From positions 1-5,262 of the forward strand of contig JAUWRQ010000120.1 in the NCBI GenBank assembly GCA_030610515.1: a stretch of 5,262 bases of DNA, read 5' to 3'. Each line of letters starts with the position of its first letter. Within the stretch, counting starts at the first letter, position 1. A program made the position numbers and the translations under genes. This DNA is from Candidatus Eiseniibacteriota bacterium. GTDB taxonomy: Bacteria > Joyebacterota > Joyebacteria > Joyebacterales > Joyebacteraceae. Shown one piece after another: positions 1 through 5,179 of the stretch. The notes under the pieces were generated by a model. The model was not told the DNA's origin. It made no database searches and was given only the letters and a program-made list of their open reading frames with translations.

Positions 1-2
1 CG

Positions 3-860
3 AAGGGGAAGGCGCCGGACGTCCTCGTCATGACCGCAACGCCGATCCCGAGAACGCTGGCGCTCACTGTCTACGGCGATCTGGATGTCTCCGTTCTGGA
101 CGAGTTGCCGCCCGGGCGCACGCCGGTCACGACCGCCGTCCGCGACGAGGCGGGGCGGGAGCGCCTCTACCGGTTTCTCAGAGCGGAGATGACGGAGGGG
201 AAACAGGTCTTCATCGTCTACCCGCTCGTCGAGGACTCGGAGACGGTTGAGCTTGCCGCCGCGACGGCCATGTACGAGAAGCTCCGGACTCAGGTCTTCA
301 AGACCTTCTCGCTCGGGCTCGTCCACGGCAGGATGAGCCCCGAGGAGAAGGACGCGGTGATGGACCTGTTCCAGGGCGGCGACATCGATCTCCTCGTGTC
401 CACGACGGTCGTCGAGGTGGGCGTGGACGTTCCCAACGCGACGGTGATGGTCGTGGAACACGCCGAGCGGTTCGGTCTGGCACAGCTCCACCAGCTGCGA
501 GGCCGCGTCGGACGCGGAAGCCACAGGTCCTACTGCGTCCTCATGGTCGGGACCGGGGCCTCCGACGACGCGCGCGAGAGAATCCGGATCCTCGCGGAGA
601 CGAACGATGGATTCGTGATAGCCGAGAAGGACCTCGAGCTCCGCGGCCCCGGCGAGTTCCTTGGAGTCCGGCAGCACGGGCTTCCGCGTTTCGCCGTCGC
701 GGATCTCGGGCACGACTCGAGGCTGCTCGTCGAGGCGAGAGAGGATGCGTTCGGTTTCCTGGATGAGGACCCATTGCTCGAGAGCGCTGAGGGGGCCGCG
801 ATACGCGATGCCGTTCGCAGGAGGTTCCGAGGCAGAGCCGATTTCATGGACGTTGGATAG
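3..860 (+). CDS. recG: ATP-dependent DNA helicase RecG, C-terminal part (5' end outside window)
   Basis: RecG is a cytoplasmic superfamily-2 helicase that remodels stalled replication forks and branch-migrates Holliday junctions. The frame is open from the first complete codon at 3, so the true start lies to the left. About 285 residues are visible, roughly the last 40% of a typical RecG. Counting from the Met at position 30, I see helicase motif III (TATPIPRT, 2-9), the start of the second RecA-like domain (FIVYPLVEDSE, 61-71), LVHGRM (97-102), motif V (TTVVEVGVDVPNA, 125-137) and motif VI with its arginine fingers (QLRGRVGRG, 155-163). These are followed by the RecG-specific translocation segment GPGEFLGVRQHGLP (206-219). 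All key residues look intact, and the stop is TAG. The HD-domain gene follows after 17 bases, so the two are probably cotranscribed. Identification is by recognition of these motifs. Confidence 0.97.
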   Translation, partial: KGKAPDVLVMTATPIPRTLALTVYGDLDVSVLDELPPGRTPVTTAVRDEAGRERLYRFLRAEMTEGKQVFIVYPLVEDSETVELAAATAMYEKLRTQVFKTFSLGLVHGRMSPEEKDAVMDLFQGGDIDLLVSTTVVEVGVDVPNATVMVVEHAERFGLAQLHQLRGRVGRGSHRSYCVLMVGTGASDDARERIRILAETNDGFVIAEKDLELRGPGEFLGVRQHGLPRFAVADLGHDSRLLVEAREDAFGFLDEDPLLESAEGAAIRDAVRRRFRGRADFMDVG

Positions 861-864
861 ACTG

Positions 865-872
865 AAGGAGGG
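865..872 (+). promoter_or_regulatory. Shine-Dalgarno site of the HD-domain gene
   Basis: AAGGAGGG lies 5 bases before the ATG at 878. It is a near-perfect anti-SD match and fixes this start. It falls in the 17-base gap after the recG stop, which leaves no obvious room for a separate promoter. Confidence 0.85.
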
Positions 873-877
873 TATCG

Positions 878-1423
878 ATGACGAGGGACGAGTGTCTGGA
901 GCTGGTCAAACAGAACTGCGGCAACAAGAACCTCCTCAAGCACATGCTCGCCACCGAGGCCGTGATGGCGGCGCTTGCGGGGAAGTTGGGGGAGGATGAG
1001 AGCGCGTGGGCTACGGCGGGGCTCGTTCATGACCTCGACTACGACGAGACCGCGGATTCACCGGAGAGACACGGACTCGTGTCTGCCGAGATGCTGTGTG
1101 CGGAGGGGTTCTCCGATGAGATCGTTCACGCGGTGAAGGCTCACAACGCTCATGTCCCCCGCAAGAGCACGATGGACCGCGCTCTCTACGCGAGCGACCC
1201 CGTGACGGGACTCATCGTGGCGGCCGCGCTCATGCATCCCACGAAGAAGCTCTCAGGGCTTGATGTCGACTTCGTGATGCGGAGGTTCGGGGAGAGGCGT
1301 TTCGCGGCCGGTGCCGACCGCGACCAGATAGCCACCTCGAGCGAGTTGGGGCTTCCACTCGAGGAGTTCATTGGTATCGCGCTTTCGGCCATGCAGGGGA
1401 TAAGCGACGAACTGGGGCTCTGA
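878..1423 (+). CDS. HD-domain metal-dependent hydrolase (HDIG type)
   Basis: This 181-residue protein is a stand-alone HD-superfamily protein, expected to be a soluble metal-dependent phosphohydrolase. The substrate cannot be told from sequence. Candidate metal ligands are all present: His22 (KHMLATEAVM), His51-Asp52 (LVHDLDYD), His65 (PERHGL), His84/His89 (IVHAVKAHN) and Asp107 (ASDPVTGLI). The later stretch MHPTKKLSGLDVD followed by RRFGERRFAAGADRDQI is typical of a widely conserved family of about 180-residue HD proteins, so the length looks complete. The ATG is set by AAGGAGGG 5 bases upstream. It follows recG closely, probably in one transcript, though I know of no functional link. It ends in TGA and converges on the M23 peptidase gene across an 82-base gap filled with tandem repeats. 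I am sure of the family and unsure of the reaction. Confidence 0.92.
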   Translation: MTRDECLELVKQNCGNKNLLKHMLATEAVMAALAGKLGEDESAWATAGLVHDLDYDETADSPERHGLVSAEMLCAEGFSDEIVHAVKAHNAHVPRKSTMDRALYASDPVTGLIVAAALMHPTKKLSGLDVDFVMRRFGERRFAAGADRDQIATSSELGLPLEEFIGIALSAMQGISDELGL

Positions 1424-1435
1424 CGAACAGGGGTT

Positions 1436-1523
1436 TCAGCAGAGGAGCTTCTCGGCGGTGGCCCGGGGCTCCAGTAGAGGAGTTCCTCGGCGCCGGCCCG
1501 GGGCTCTAGTAGAGGACCTTCTC
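1436..1523. repeat. 35-bp tandem repeat, about 2.5 copies, overlapping the 3' end of the M23 gene
   Basis: Two full units (1436-1470 and 1471-1505) match at 29 of 35 bases. A third partial unit (1506-1523) matches unit two at 14 of 18 and is the last six codons of the M23 gene, including its stop. On the minus strand the three unit starts read GAGAAGGTCCTCTACTAG (the gene), GAGGAACTCCTCTACTGG and GAGAAGCTCCTCTGCTGA. That is the gene's EKVLY-stop followed by two decayed copies beyond the stop. The shared spacer is AGCCCCGGGCC. Since 35 is not a multiple of three, the copies fall in different frames from the gene. The block nearly fills the gap between two convergent genes. I see no T-tract and do not call it a terminator. 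Confidence 0.85.
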
Positions 1524-2759
1524 TGGGTTCATCCTCTTCCCGTTCTTCTTGACCTCGAAGTGCACGTGCGGGCCCGTGCTCACGCCTGTCGTTCCGACCT
1601 TGCCGATCTGCTCGCCGCGCTTCACGTTCTGGCCCCTGTTGACCAGTATCTTCGAGCAGTGGCCGTAGAGCGTCTCGTAGCCGTTCGGGTGCTCGACGAT
1701 GATCGCCCGGCCGTATCCGCCCTTCCAGCCGACGAACTTGACGCGTCCGCCCAGAGCCGCGCGGATCGGTGTGCCGCTCCTGGCGGCGATGTCCAGTCCC
1801 GTGTGCATCATCCGTCGGCGGTAGACGGGGTGAAGCCGGCTGCCGTACCGGGAGGAGATGCGGCCGTGCACCGGCCACGCGAACCGGAACAGCTGCTCCA
1901 GAGCGCCCGAACCCGGCACGAAGAGCTTGAGGCCGATCGTGAGCCTGTCGATGTCGACGCCTGGATTCGCGTTGACGAGGCCGGTCATCTCGACGCCGTA
2001 CTTCCTGCAGATGCCGTCGATCGTGTCGCCTCTCTTCACGCTCACGTACGTGCCGTCGGTGTCGGGGATCTCGAGCATTTGCCCCGGCCTGAGGTAGCGC
2101 GCGCTCGGGAGATCGTTCATCGCAACGATCGTCTCGATCCGCACGTGGTACTTCTTCGCTATGTTCCAGAGACACTCGCCGCGCGCCACGGCGTGCCGGA
2201 CGATCGTGGGAGCGCCCTTCTTGGCCTTGCCGTTTCCACCGATCGGCGCGTCCTTGGCGATCGGATAGAGGAACTCGAGTGATCTGTCCCAGTGCCTGTC
2301 CCGCGAGTAGAGAAGGGGCAGGCGGACCTCGGTCTCCCTGCGGGGCACGCGCGCGTAGCTCGCGCTGTTGGCGCTCGCGAGGAGATCCATGTCGATGCCC
2401 CTGCCGGCCGCGATCGCCTCGATGTCCTCGCCCGCAGCGGCGACGTGGTCGTAGCTCGCCGCGTCGTCCGGGACCGGCGTGACGACGCCCAGAACCTCGA
2501 AGCTCGGCCTCAGGTAGTCGTCACCCGGCTCGGCGAGAACACGGCCCCACGGTGAGAGCATGACGAGCATAGGCGAACGGGGGTTCAGCTCGACGGCAGG
2601 CAGACTCACCGTCCTGTCGACCACGAACCCTGAGGCCACGACGAGGAGCGCCACGAGAACGGACAGTATGGAATAGAACCGCGCGGTCTCCGGCAGTCTG
2701 TTGAACTGCGCGAGGATCGCGGACGGTGAGAGAATCTCTGTTCGGTTGCGCGCATTCAT
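1506..2759 (-). CDS. Membrane-anchored LysM / M23 peptidase (LytM-type peptidoglycan endopeptidase)
   Basis: This 417-residue protein is predicted to cut peptide cross-links of peptidoglycan from the periplasmic side. A short N-terminus precedes one membrane segment (about 29-47, ILSVLVALLVVASGFVV). Three LysM-like modules follow: a degenerate one at about 103-149, then clear ones at about 187-232 and 238-282, the usual peptidoglycan-binding units. The M23 domain begins near 293 (FAWPVHGRISSRYGSRLHPV). Zinc and catalytic residues are all present: His319 and Asp323 (MHTGLD), His367 (LYGH), and His398 and His400 (GPHVHFEV). It should therefore be an active enzyme rather than an EnvC/NlpD-type activator. 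The ATG has no Shine-Dalgarno sequence, but a strong promoter lies just upstream. The last codons before the TAG have two decayed tandem copies downstream. No ABC-type partner such as FtsEX is visible nearby, so the place of action (division or elongation) is open. Confidence 0.95.
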   Translation of the reverse strand: MNARNRTEILSPSAILAQFNRLPETARFYSILSVLVALLVVASGFVVDRTVSLPAVELNPRSPMLVMLSPWGRVLAEPGDDYLRPSFEVLGVVTPVPDDAASYDHVAAAGEDIEAIAAGRGIDMDLLASANSASYARVPRRETEVRLPLLYSRDRHWDRSLEFLYPIAKDAPIGGNGKAKKGAPTIVRHAVARGECLWNIAKKYHVRIETIVAMNDLPSARYLRPGQMLEIPDTDGTYVSVKRGDTIDGICRKYGVEMTGLVNANPGVDIDRLTIGLKLFVPGSGALEQLFRFAWPVHGRISSRYGSRLHPVYRRRMMHTGLDIAARSGTPIRAALGGRVKFVGWKGGYGRAIIVEHPNGYETLYGHCSKILVNRGQNVKRGEQIGKVGTTGVSTGPHVHFEVKKNGKRMNPEKVLY

Positions 2760-2771
2760 AGTTAACTTGGA

Positions 2772-2800
2772 AATATAGGGGCCTCACGACGCGCTGTCAA
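2772..2800 (-). promoter_or_regulatory. Near-consensus sigma70-type promoter of the M23 peptidase gene
   Basis: On the minus strand, TTGACA (2795-2800) and TATATT (2772-2777) are separated by exactly 17 bases. That is a perfect -35 and a five-of-six -10 at ideal spacing, in an AT-rich island within GC-rich DNA. Initiation about 6-7 bases past the -10 would fall near 2765-2767, leaving only about 6-8 bases before the ATG at 2759. No Shine-Dalgarno sequence fits there, so the mRNA is probably close to leaderless. Confidence 0.75.
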
Positions 2801-2831
2801 TACTCTCATGCATGGGCCTGGAGCGTCCAAA

Positions 2832-2872
2832 CGGCCCCAGGATACGGGGTTTCTTCCCGTGTCCCGGGGCCG
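2832..2872 (-). terminator. Strong GC hairpin, likely terminator of the DUF3078 gene
   Basis: The arms 2832-2848 and 2856-2872 can form a 17-position stem with one A-C mismatch and one T-G wobble, closed by a 7-base loop. On the minus strand the hairpin starts 20 bases past the TAG at 2892-2894 and is followed by TTTGG. This is a short T-run, so termination may be imperfect. It separates the barrel gene from the peptidase promoter. No suitable T-run follows on the plus strand. Confidence 0.65.
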
Positions 2873-2891
2873 CAGGCTGCCAGCCCGCTGA

Positions 2892-3152
2892 CTACAGGAC
2901 CTGGAACGTGAATCCCAGCGAGAGTGTCTGCTTGTGGCGGACGCTGTCGTCGACCTCCTTGTCGTAGAGCAGCTGCATGTAGAGGTTGACCAGGAGGTGA
3001 TCGGTGACGTTCGCCTTCAGCGTGTTCTCCCAGTTAATGTCTATGCCCTTCCAGTCGTCGCCGCCCTCCAGGCCCGCCAGTTCGTCTTCCTCCGAGCTGT
3101 AGAGCGCCTCGTACGCCGTGAGTTCACTCAGGAACAGGACCTTGTCGTGGGC
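2892..3152 (-). pseudogene. C-terminal part of the DUF3078 barrel, downstream of the in-frame TGA
   Basis: Immediately after the TGA at 3153-3155 the same frame runs open for 86 codons to a TAG at 2892-2894. The translation begins AHDKVLFLSELTAYEALYSS. It then carries the conserved DUF3078 C-terminal pattern GIDINWENTLKANVTDHL followed by LYMQLLYDKEVDD, and ends LSLGFTFQVL, a beta-strand-like tail expected of an outer-membrane barrel. There is no ATG until codon 59 and no Shine-Dalgarno sequence, so it is not a separate gene. It belongs to the upstream ORF, giving 305 codons counting the TGA. GC-rich third positions and conserved protein pattern continue after the stop, which argues for a recent nonsense change, a base error in the assembly, or readthrough. 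I see no SECIS-like hairpin just after the TGA. Confidence 0.8.
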
Positions 3153-3809
3153 TCAGGGAGTGCGGAAGAGAGACACCAGCTCCACGCCCGCGTCGGTGGT
3201 CACGGTCGTCGCCTTCCCGTCGCCCTCCTCGATCGCGGCCTCTCGGACAACGTGCTGCTTGAGCGCGCCGCCGATCCTGACGGACAGCTCCCGTCGCTCG
3301 TCCTTGATGAACATGCGCGCGACCCCGAAGCTCTCCGTGAACACCGCCGGATTGAGTTCCCTCTTGTTTGCTGGGTCGCTCTCGTCGAGGAACTGGGTCT
3401 CGACCCGGGCGCCTGCGAAGGGATCTACGGCCCATCCGTGCGTGAGCCGCACGACCGTGTCGAAGTCGACGAGGTCGGTAGATTTCACGGGCTTCCGCCA
3501 TCTGTTGGTTTCCGGATCCTGGCTGTGCGTCTGGCCGAAAGCGAGCTTCAACGACGACGACAGGTGGTACGTGGGCGCCAACTGGCTCTCTGCGAGCGTG
3601 TTCCAGGATGCCGCCCACGAGGCGGAGCCTCCCTCGCTCCCCGCCCAGTTGTCGCTGTAGGCGTTCTGGGTCAGTGTGAGGTTGAGTTCCGACGACACGG
3701 ACAAGCCGCCGACGTCGAGCGAACCGTCGTCTTCGGTCTGCTCTGCCGCGGCGGCGCCTGCGAGCGTCAGAGCGGCCAGGACGGACAGGAACAGCAGTCT
3801 CGGCTTCAT
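3153..3809 (-). CDS. DUF3078-family outer-membrane beta-barrel protein, N-terminal 218 residues up to an in-frame TGA
   Basis: This is a predicted secreted protein of unknown function that should insert in the outer membrane. The start at 3809 is chosen over an in-frame ATG six codons upstream. It has a Shine-Dalgarno sequence (GGGAGG, 5 bases away) and gives a clean signal peptide, MKPRLLFLSVLAALTLAGAA, with likely cleavage around residues 20-23 (AAAAEQ). The mature part shows alternating beta-strand patterns and the family signature LNLTLTQNAYSDNWAGSEGG (42-61). The strands LSSSLKLAFGQT and VVRLTHGWAVDPFAGARVET follow. The ORF ends at TGA after LVSLFRTP, in the middle of the barrel, and the missing C-terminal part follows in the same frame (see 2892-3152). 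As written, the truncated product lacks its final strands and is unlikely to assemble. A TGG-to-TGA change would be the simplest single-base cause. Confidence 0.85.
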   Translation of the reverse strand: MKPRLLFLSVLAALTLAGAAAAEQTEDDGSLDVGGLSVSSELNLTLTQNAYSDNWAGSEGGSASWAASWNTLAESQLAPTYHLSSSLKLAFGQTHSQDPETNRWRKPVKSTDLVDFDTVVRLTHGWAVDPFAGARVETQFLDESDPANKRELNPAVFTESFGVARMFIKDERRELSVRIGGALKQHVVREAAIEEGDGKATTVTTDAGVELVSLFRTP

Positions 3810-3814
3810 GAGAA

Positions 3815-3820
3815 CCTCCC
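3815..3820 (-). promoter_or_regulatory. Shine-Dalgarno site deciding the DUF3078 start
   Basis: On the minus strand, GGGAGG lies 5 bases before the ATG at 3807-3809. It lies between that ATG and the alternative in-frame ATG at 3825-3827, and so favours the downstream start. Confidence 0.75.
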
Positions 3821-3825
3821 TTTTC

Positions 3826-3916
3826 ATCCTCTTCCTCGGCCGCTGCGTTCATCGGCGCGGTCGCCACCCGTATCCTCTTCCGGATCGGTGCGTTCATCGG
3901 CGCGGTCTCTACCGTC
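3826..3916. repeat. About 45-bp tandem duplication in the leader of the DUF3078 gene
   Basis: Two adjacent units, about 3826-3871 and 3872-3916, share an exact 19-base core (TGCGTTCATCGGCGCGGTC at 3844-3862 and 3889-3907, period 45). They also share a flanking ATCCTCTTCC (3826-3835 and 3872-3881) with a one-base length difference between the two blocks. The pair sits just upstream of the barrel gene's ribosome-binding site, so it probably lies in its 5' untranslated region. A TTGACG hexamer (3913-3918, minus strand) lies just beyond it, but no credible -10 is found at the right spacing. Confidence 0.75.
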
Positions 3917-3918
3917 AA

Positions 3919-3951
3919 GACGAGGCCGCCCGGAGAACGGACGACCTCGTC
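3919..3951. other. Imperfect dyad upstream of the DUF3078 gene
   Basis: GACGAGG (3919-3925) and CCTCGTC (3945-3951) are perfect 7-base inverted arms separated by 19 bases. This could be an operator half-site pair or a leader hairpin, but the spacing is long and chance is possible in GC-rich DNA. Confidence 0.25.
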
Positions 3952-4016
3952 CTGATGGATTCGGAGCGGTGGATCCGGCCGCGCTCTGGGGTTGCGTGCG
4001 TGTTGCGGCGGCCGAA

Positions 4017-4037
4017 AGCAGCCTGAGCTAGGCTGCT
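4017..4037 (-). terminator. Hairpin terminator overlapping the zinc-ribbon stop codon
   Basis: The 8-base perfect arms AGCAGCCT (4017-4024) and AGGCTGCT (4030-4037) enclose a 5-base loop. On the minus strand the hairpin contains the TAG at 4028-4030 and is followed by TTTCGG, a short T-run. It is a plausible intrinsic terminator for the mscS / zinc-ribbon transcript, and implies that the transcript extends through the zinc-ribbon frame. Confidence 0.6.
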
Positions 4038-4186
4038 ACTCCCAGCTGTGAGGTGCAGAACGGGCAACGCGCCGCCTTGATCGGAATCGCGGAGAAGCAG
4101 TGAGGGCACTCCTTCGACGTCGGTTCCTCAGGCGGTGCCTCCTCCTTCCCGTGGCAGTGAACTGCCACTCCTGCGTGACGGCGCAG
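4028..4186 (-). pseudogene. Orphan zinc-ribbon tail ORF downstream of mscS (MscL-type tail; fragment or small gene)
   Basis: The frame contains [20 protein letters not shown] followed by [19 protein letters not shown] and then TAG. It is a compact zinc ribbon, CxxC-x10-CxxC, with the first pair at 4097-4108 and the second at 4055-4066, preceded by an acidic, proline-rich linker. From memory, this kind of tail is common at the C-terminus of large-conductance channels (MscL), but here the gene in front is mscS and the tail lies in a different frame (-1). The frame has no well-placed ATG. Options are a CTG at 4186, 5 bases after AAGGAG at the end of mscS (52 codons), or a GTG at 4168 (46 codons, no proper ribosome-binding site). 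It could be a remnant of a lost mscL, the tail of this MscS separated by a frameshift or sequence error, or a small coupled gene. The ribbon itself is clear; its status is not. Confidence 0.6.
4151..4168. other. Perfect dyad between the mscS stop and the zinc ribbon
   Basis: GTGGCAGTGAACTGCCAC consists of two perfect 8-base inverted arms around GA. As RNA it would form a 7-bp stem with a tetraloop on either strand. It starts 20 bases after the mscS stop on the minus strand, inside the linker part of the zinc-ribbon frame. It lacks a T-run and so is not a typical terminator. It may be an RNA structure, a protein site or the scar of a rearrangement. Confidence 0.6.
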
Positions 4187-4188
4187 AG

Positions 4189-4992
4189 CTACTCCTTGAT
4201 CATGTGAACGTCGAGCTGAGGGAACGGTATCGAGAGTCCGGCGTTCGGGATGGCCTTGTAGATGCCCTTCGTGATGTCGCCCTTCACCGTCCAGTAGTCC
4301 GCCGTGTTCGCCCACGGCCTGAGCTGCAGGTTCACCGACGAGTCCGCAAGCTCGGTTATCACCACCGCGGGTTCCGGGTCCGGGAGTACGAGGTCGTGGG
4401 CCTTCATGAGCTCCATGGCGACTCTCACCGCCTCGTCGACGCTATCCCCGTAGGCGATGCCAACCGACACGTCGACGCGGCGCGTGGGCATGCGGGTCGC
4501 GTTGATGATGGGGCTACCCCATACCTGCGCGTTGGGGATCGTGATGAGCTGGTTGTCCGGGGTCAAGAGTTCCGTCGCCATGATGCCGACCGCCTTGACC
4601 TTTCCCGTCATCCCATTAATGGTCACGACCTCACCAATGTCTATGGGGCTGAGTGACGCGATCCACGTTCCGGAAGCCACGTTGTTCACGGTGTCGGACA
4701 TCCCGAAGCCGAGAACGAGGCCAACGATGGCCGACAGACTCACGAGGATCGAGGAGACTGTGATCCCGAGCGCTGACAGGACGATCAAGAGAACGAGTAC
4801 GTAGAGCAGGGCTCCGAAGAAACGGCCCAGGAACTCGATGAGTATGTCCGAGAGCTTCGACTTCCTGAGGGAACGCTTGAAGAAGCCGATCACGATTCTC
4901 GCGGCGACCAAGCCGACGACCAAGATCGCGGCGGCCGTCACGACCTGGAGTATCGTGACCGACGTGTGTGGGATGGTGGCGTCCCAGTTCAT
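4189..4992 (-). CDS. MscS-family small-conductance mechanosensitive channel
   Basis: This 267-residue inner-membrane channel is predicted to open under membrane tension and release solutes on osmotic downshock. TM1 lies at about 10-36 and TM2 at about 58-76. The pore helix TM3 and its amphipathic extension span about 80-111 ([19 protein letters not shown], then NNVASG). The beta domain follows with [20 protein letters not shown] and the family signature [16 protein letters not shown] (134-149). The alpha/beta domain ends in the canonical [13 protein letters not shown]. The length and three-TM layout match the short E. coli MscS type. I chose the ATG at 4992 over the longer ORF (to 5145) because AAGGAG lies 8 bases upstream and the extra N-terminus is arginine-rich and unlike the family. 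It ends in TAG and is followed out of frame by a zinc ribbon. The family is certain; the exact subgroup is not. Confidence 0.95.
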   Translation of the reverse strand: MNWDATIPHTSVTILQVVTAAAILVVGLVAARIVIGFFKRSLRKSKLSDILIEFLGRFFGALLYVLVLLIVLSALGITVSSILVSLSAIVGLVLGFGMSDTVNNVASGTWIASLSPIDIGEVVTINGMTGKVKAVGIMATELLTPDNQLITIPNAQVWGSPIINATRMPTRRVDVSVGIAYGDSVDEAVRVAMELMKAHDLVLPDPEPAVVITELADSSVNLQLRPWANTADYWTVKGDITKGIYKAIPNAGLSIPFPQLDVHMIKE

Positions 4993-5000
4993 GTGAGCTT

Positions 5001-5006
5001 CTCCTT
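5001..5006 (-). promoter_or_regulatory. Shine-Dalgarno site deciding the mscS start
   Basis: On the minus strand, AAGGAG lies 8 bases before the ATG at 4990-4992. It supports the shorter, 267-residue start over any further-upstream in-frame codon. Confidence 0.7.
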
Positions 5007-5131
5007 CCGAATGCCGGGAGTTCGCCTGCACTCGCGCCAGGCTTCCCCGGCGTGTGCGCTCCCGCCGGTGGGCACGGCCTCGTCGATCGGCGGCGAAGAC
5101 AGAACGCAAGGCACCTTGGATGCGTGGGCGA

Positions 5132-5161
5132 AGGGTAGGTTGCATCCGACCGGGAAGTCAA
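5132..5161 (-). promoter_or_regulatory. Possible promoter of mscS
   Basis: On the minus strand, TTGACT (5156-5161) and TACCCT (5132-5137) are 18 bases apart. The -35 matches five of six bases and the -10 only three. The -35 overlaps a small perfect dyad GTCAAGTTGAC (5157-5167) that could be an operator. A transcript from here would have a leader of about 130 bases. The stretch between this site and the mscS ribosome-binding site shows no gene. Confidence 0.3.
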
Positions 5162-5179
5162 GTTGACAGCCCGGGCCCA

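Noticed and set aside
1424..1505. Bidirectional intrinsic terminator between convergent genes
   Set aside because: CCCGGG and GGCGCC palindromes occur, but no stable stem with a reasonable loop and T-run could be found on either strand.
1186..2175. A 329-codon minus-strand ORF crossing the HD gene and M23 gene
   Set aside because: It is a shadow frame of the M23 gene, rich in Arg, Glu and Asp, and crosses the repeat block and an opposite-strand gene. No domain is recognisable.
1458..2282. A 274-codon plus-strand ORF opposite the M23 gene
   Set aside because: It is antisense to a gene with complete LysM and M23 motifs and has no Shine-Dalgarno sequence or domain of its own.
3153..3155. Selenocysteine or a genome-wide TGA recoding
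   Set aside because: No Cys-type active site is expected in this barrel and no SECIS-like hairpin follows directly. TGA terminates the HD gene at a normal length, and Trp is encoded by TGG throughout.
2934..4031. A 365-codon plus-strand ORF opposite the DUF3078 gene
   Set aside because: It mirrors the barrel gene, has no recognisable domain, and is arginine-, valine- and leucine-rich in the manner of antisense frames in GC-rich DNA. The minus strand has a signal peptide, a Shine-Dalgarno sequence and a family signature.
4189..4197. Classical -1 ribosomal frameshift site joining MscS to the zinc ribbon
   Set aside because: The frame relation fits -1, but there is no X-XXY-YYZ slippery heptamer near the mscS stop, and the dyad at 4151-4168 is further downstream than usual. 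It is kept only as one option under the zinc-ribbon entry.
4189..5145. A longer mscS start giving 318 residues
   Set aside because: The extra 51 residues are arginine-rich with no family likeness, and the ATG at 4992 has a well-spaced AAGGAG.
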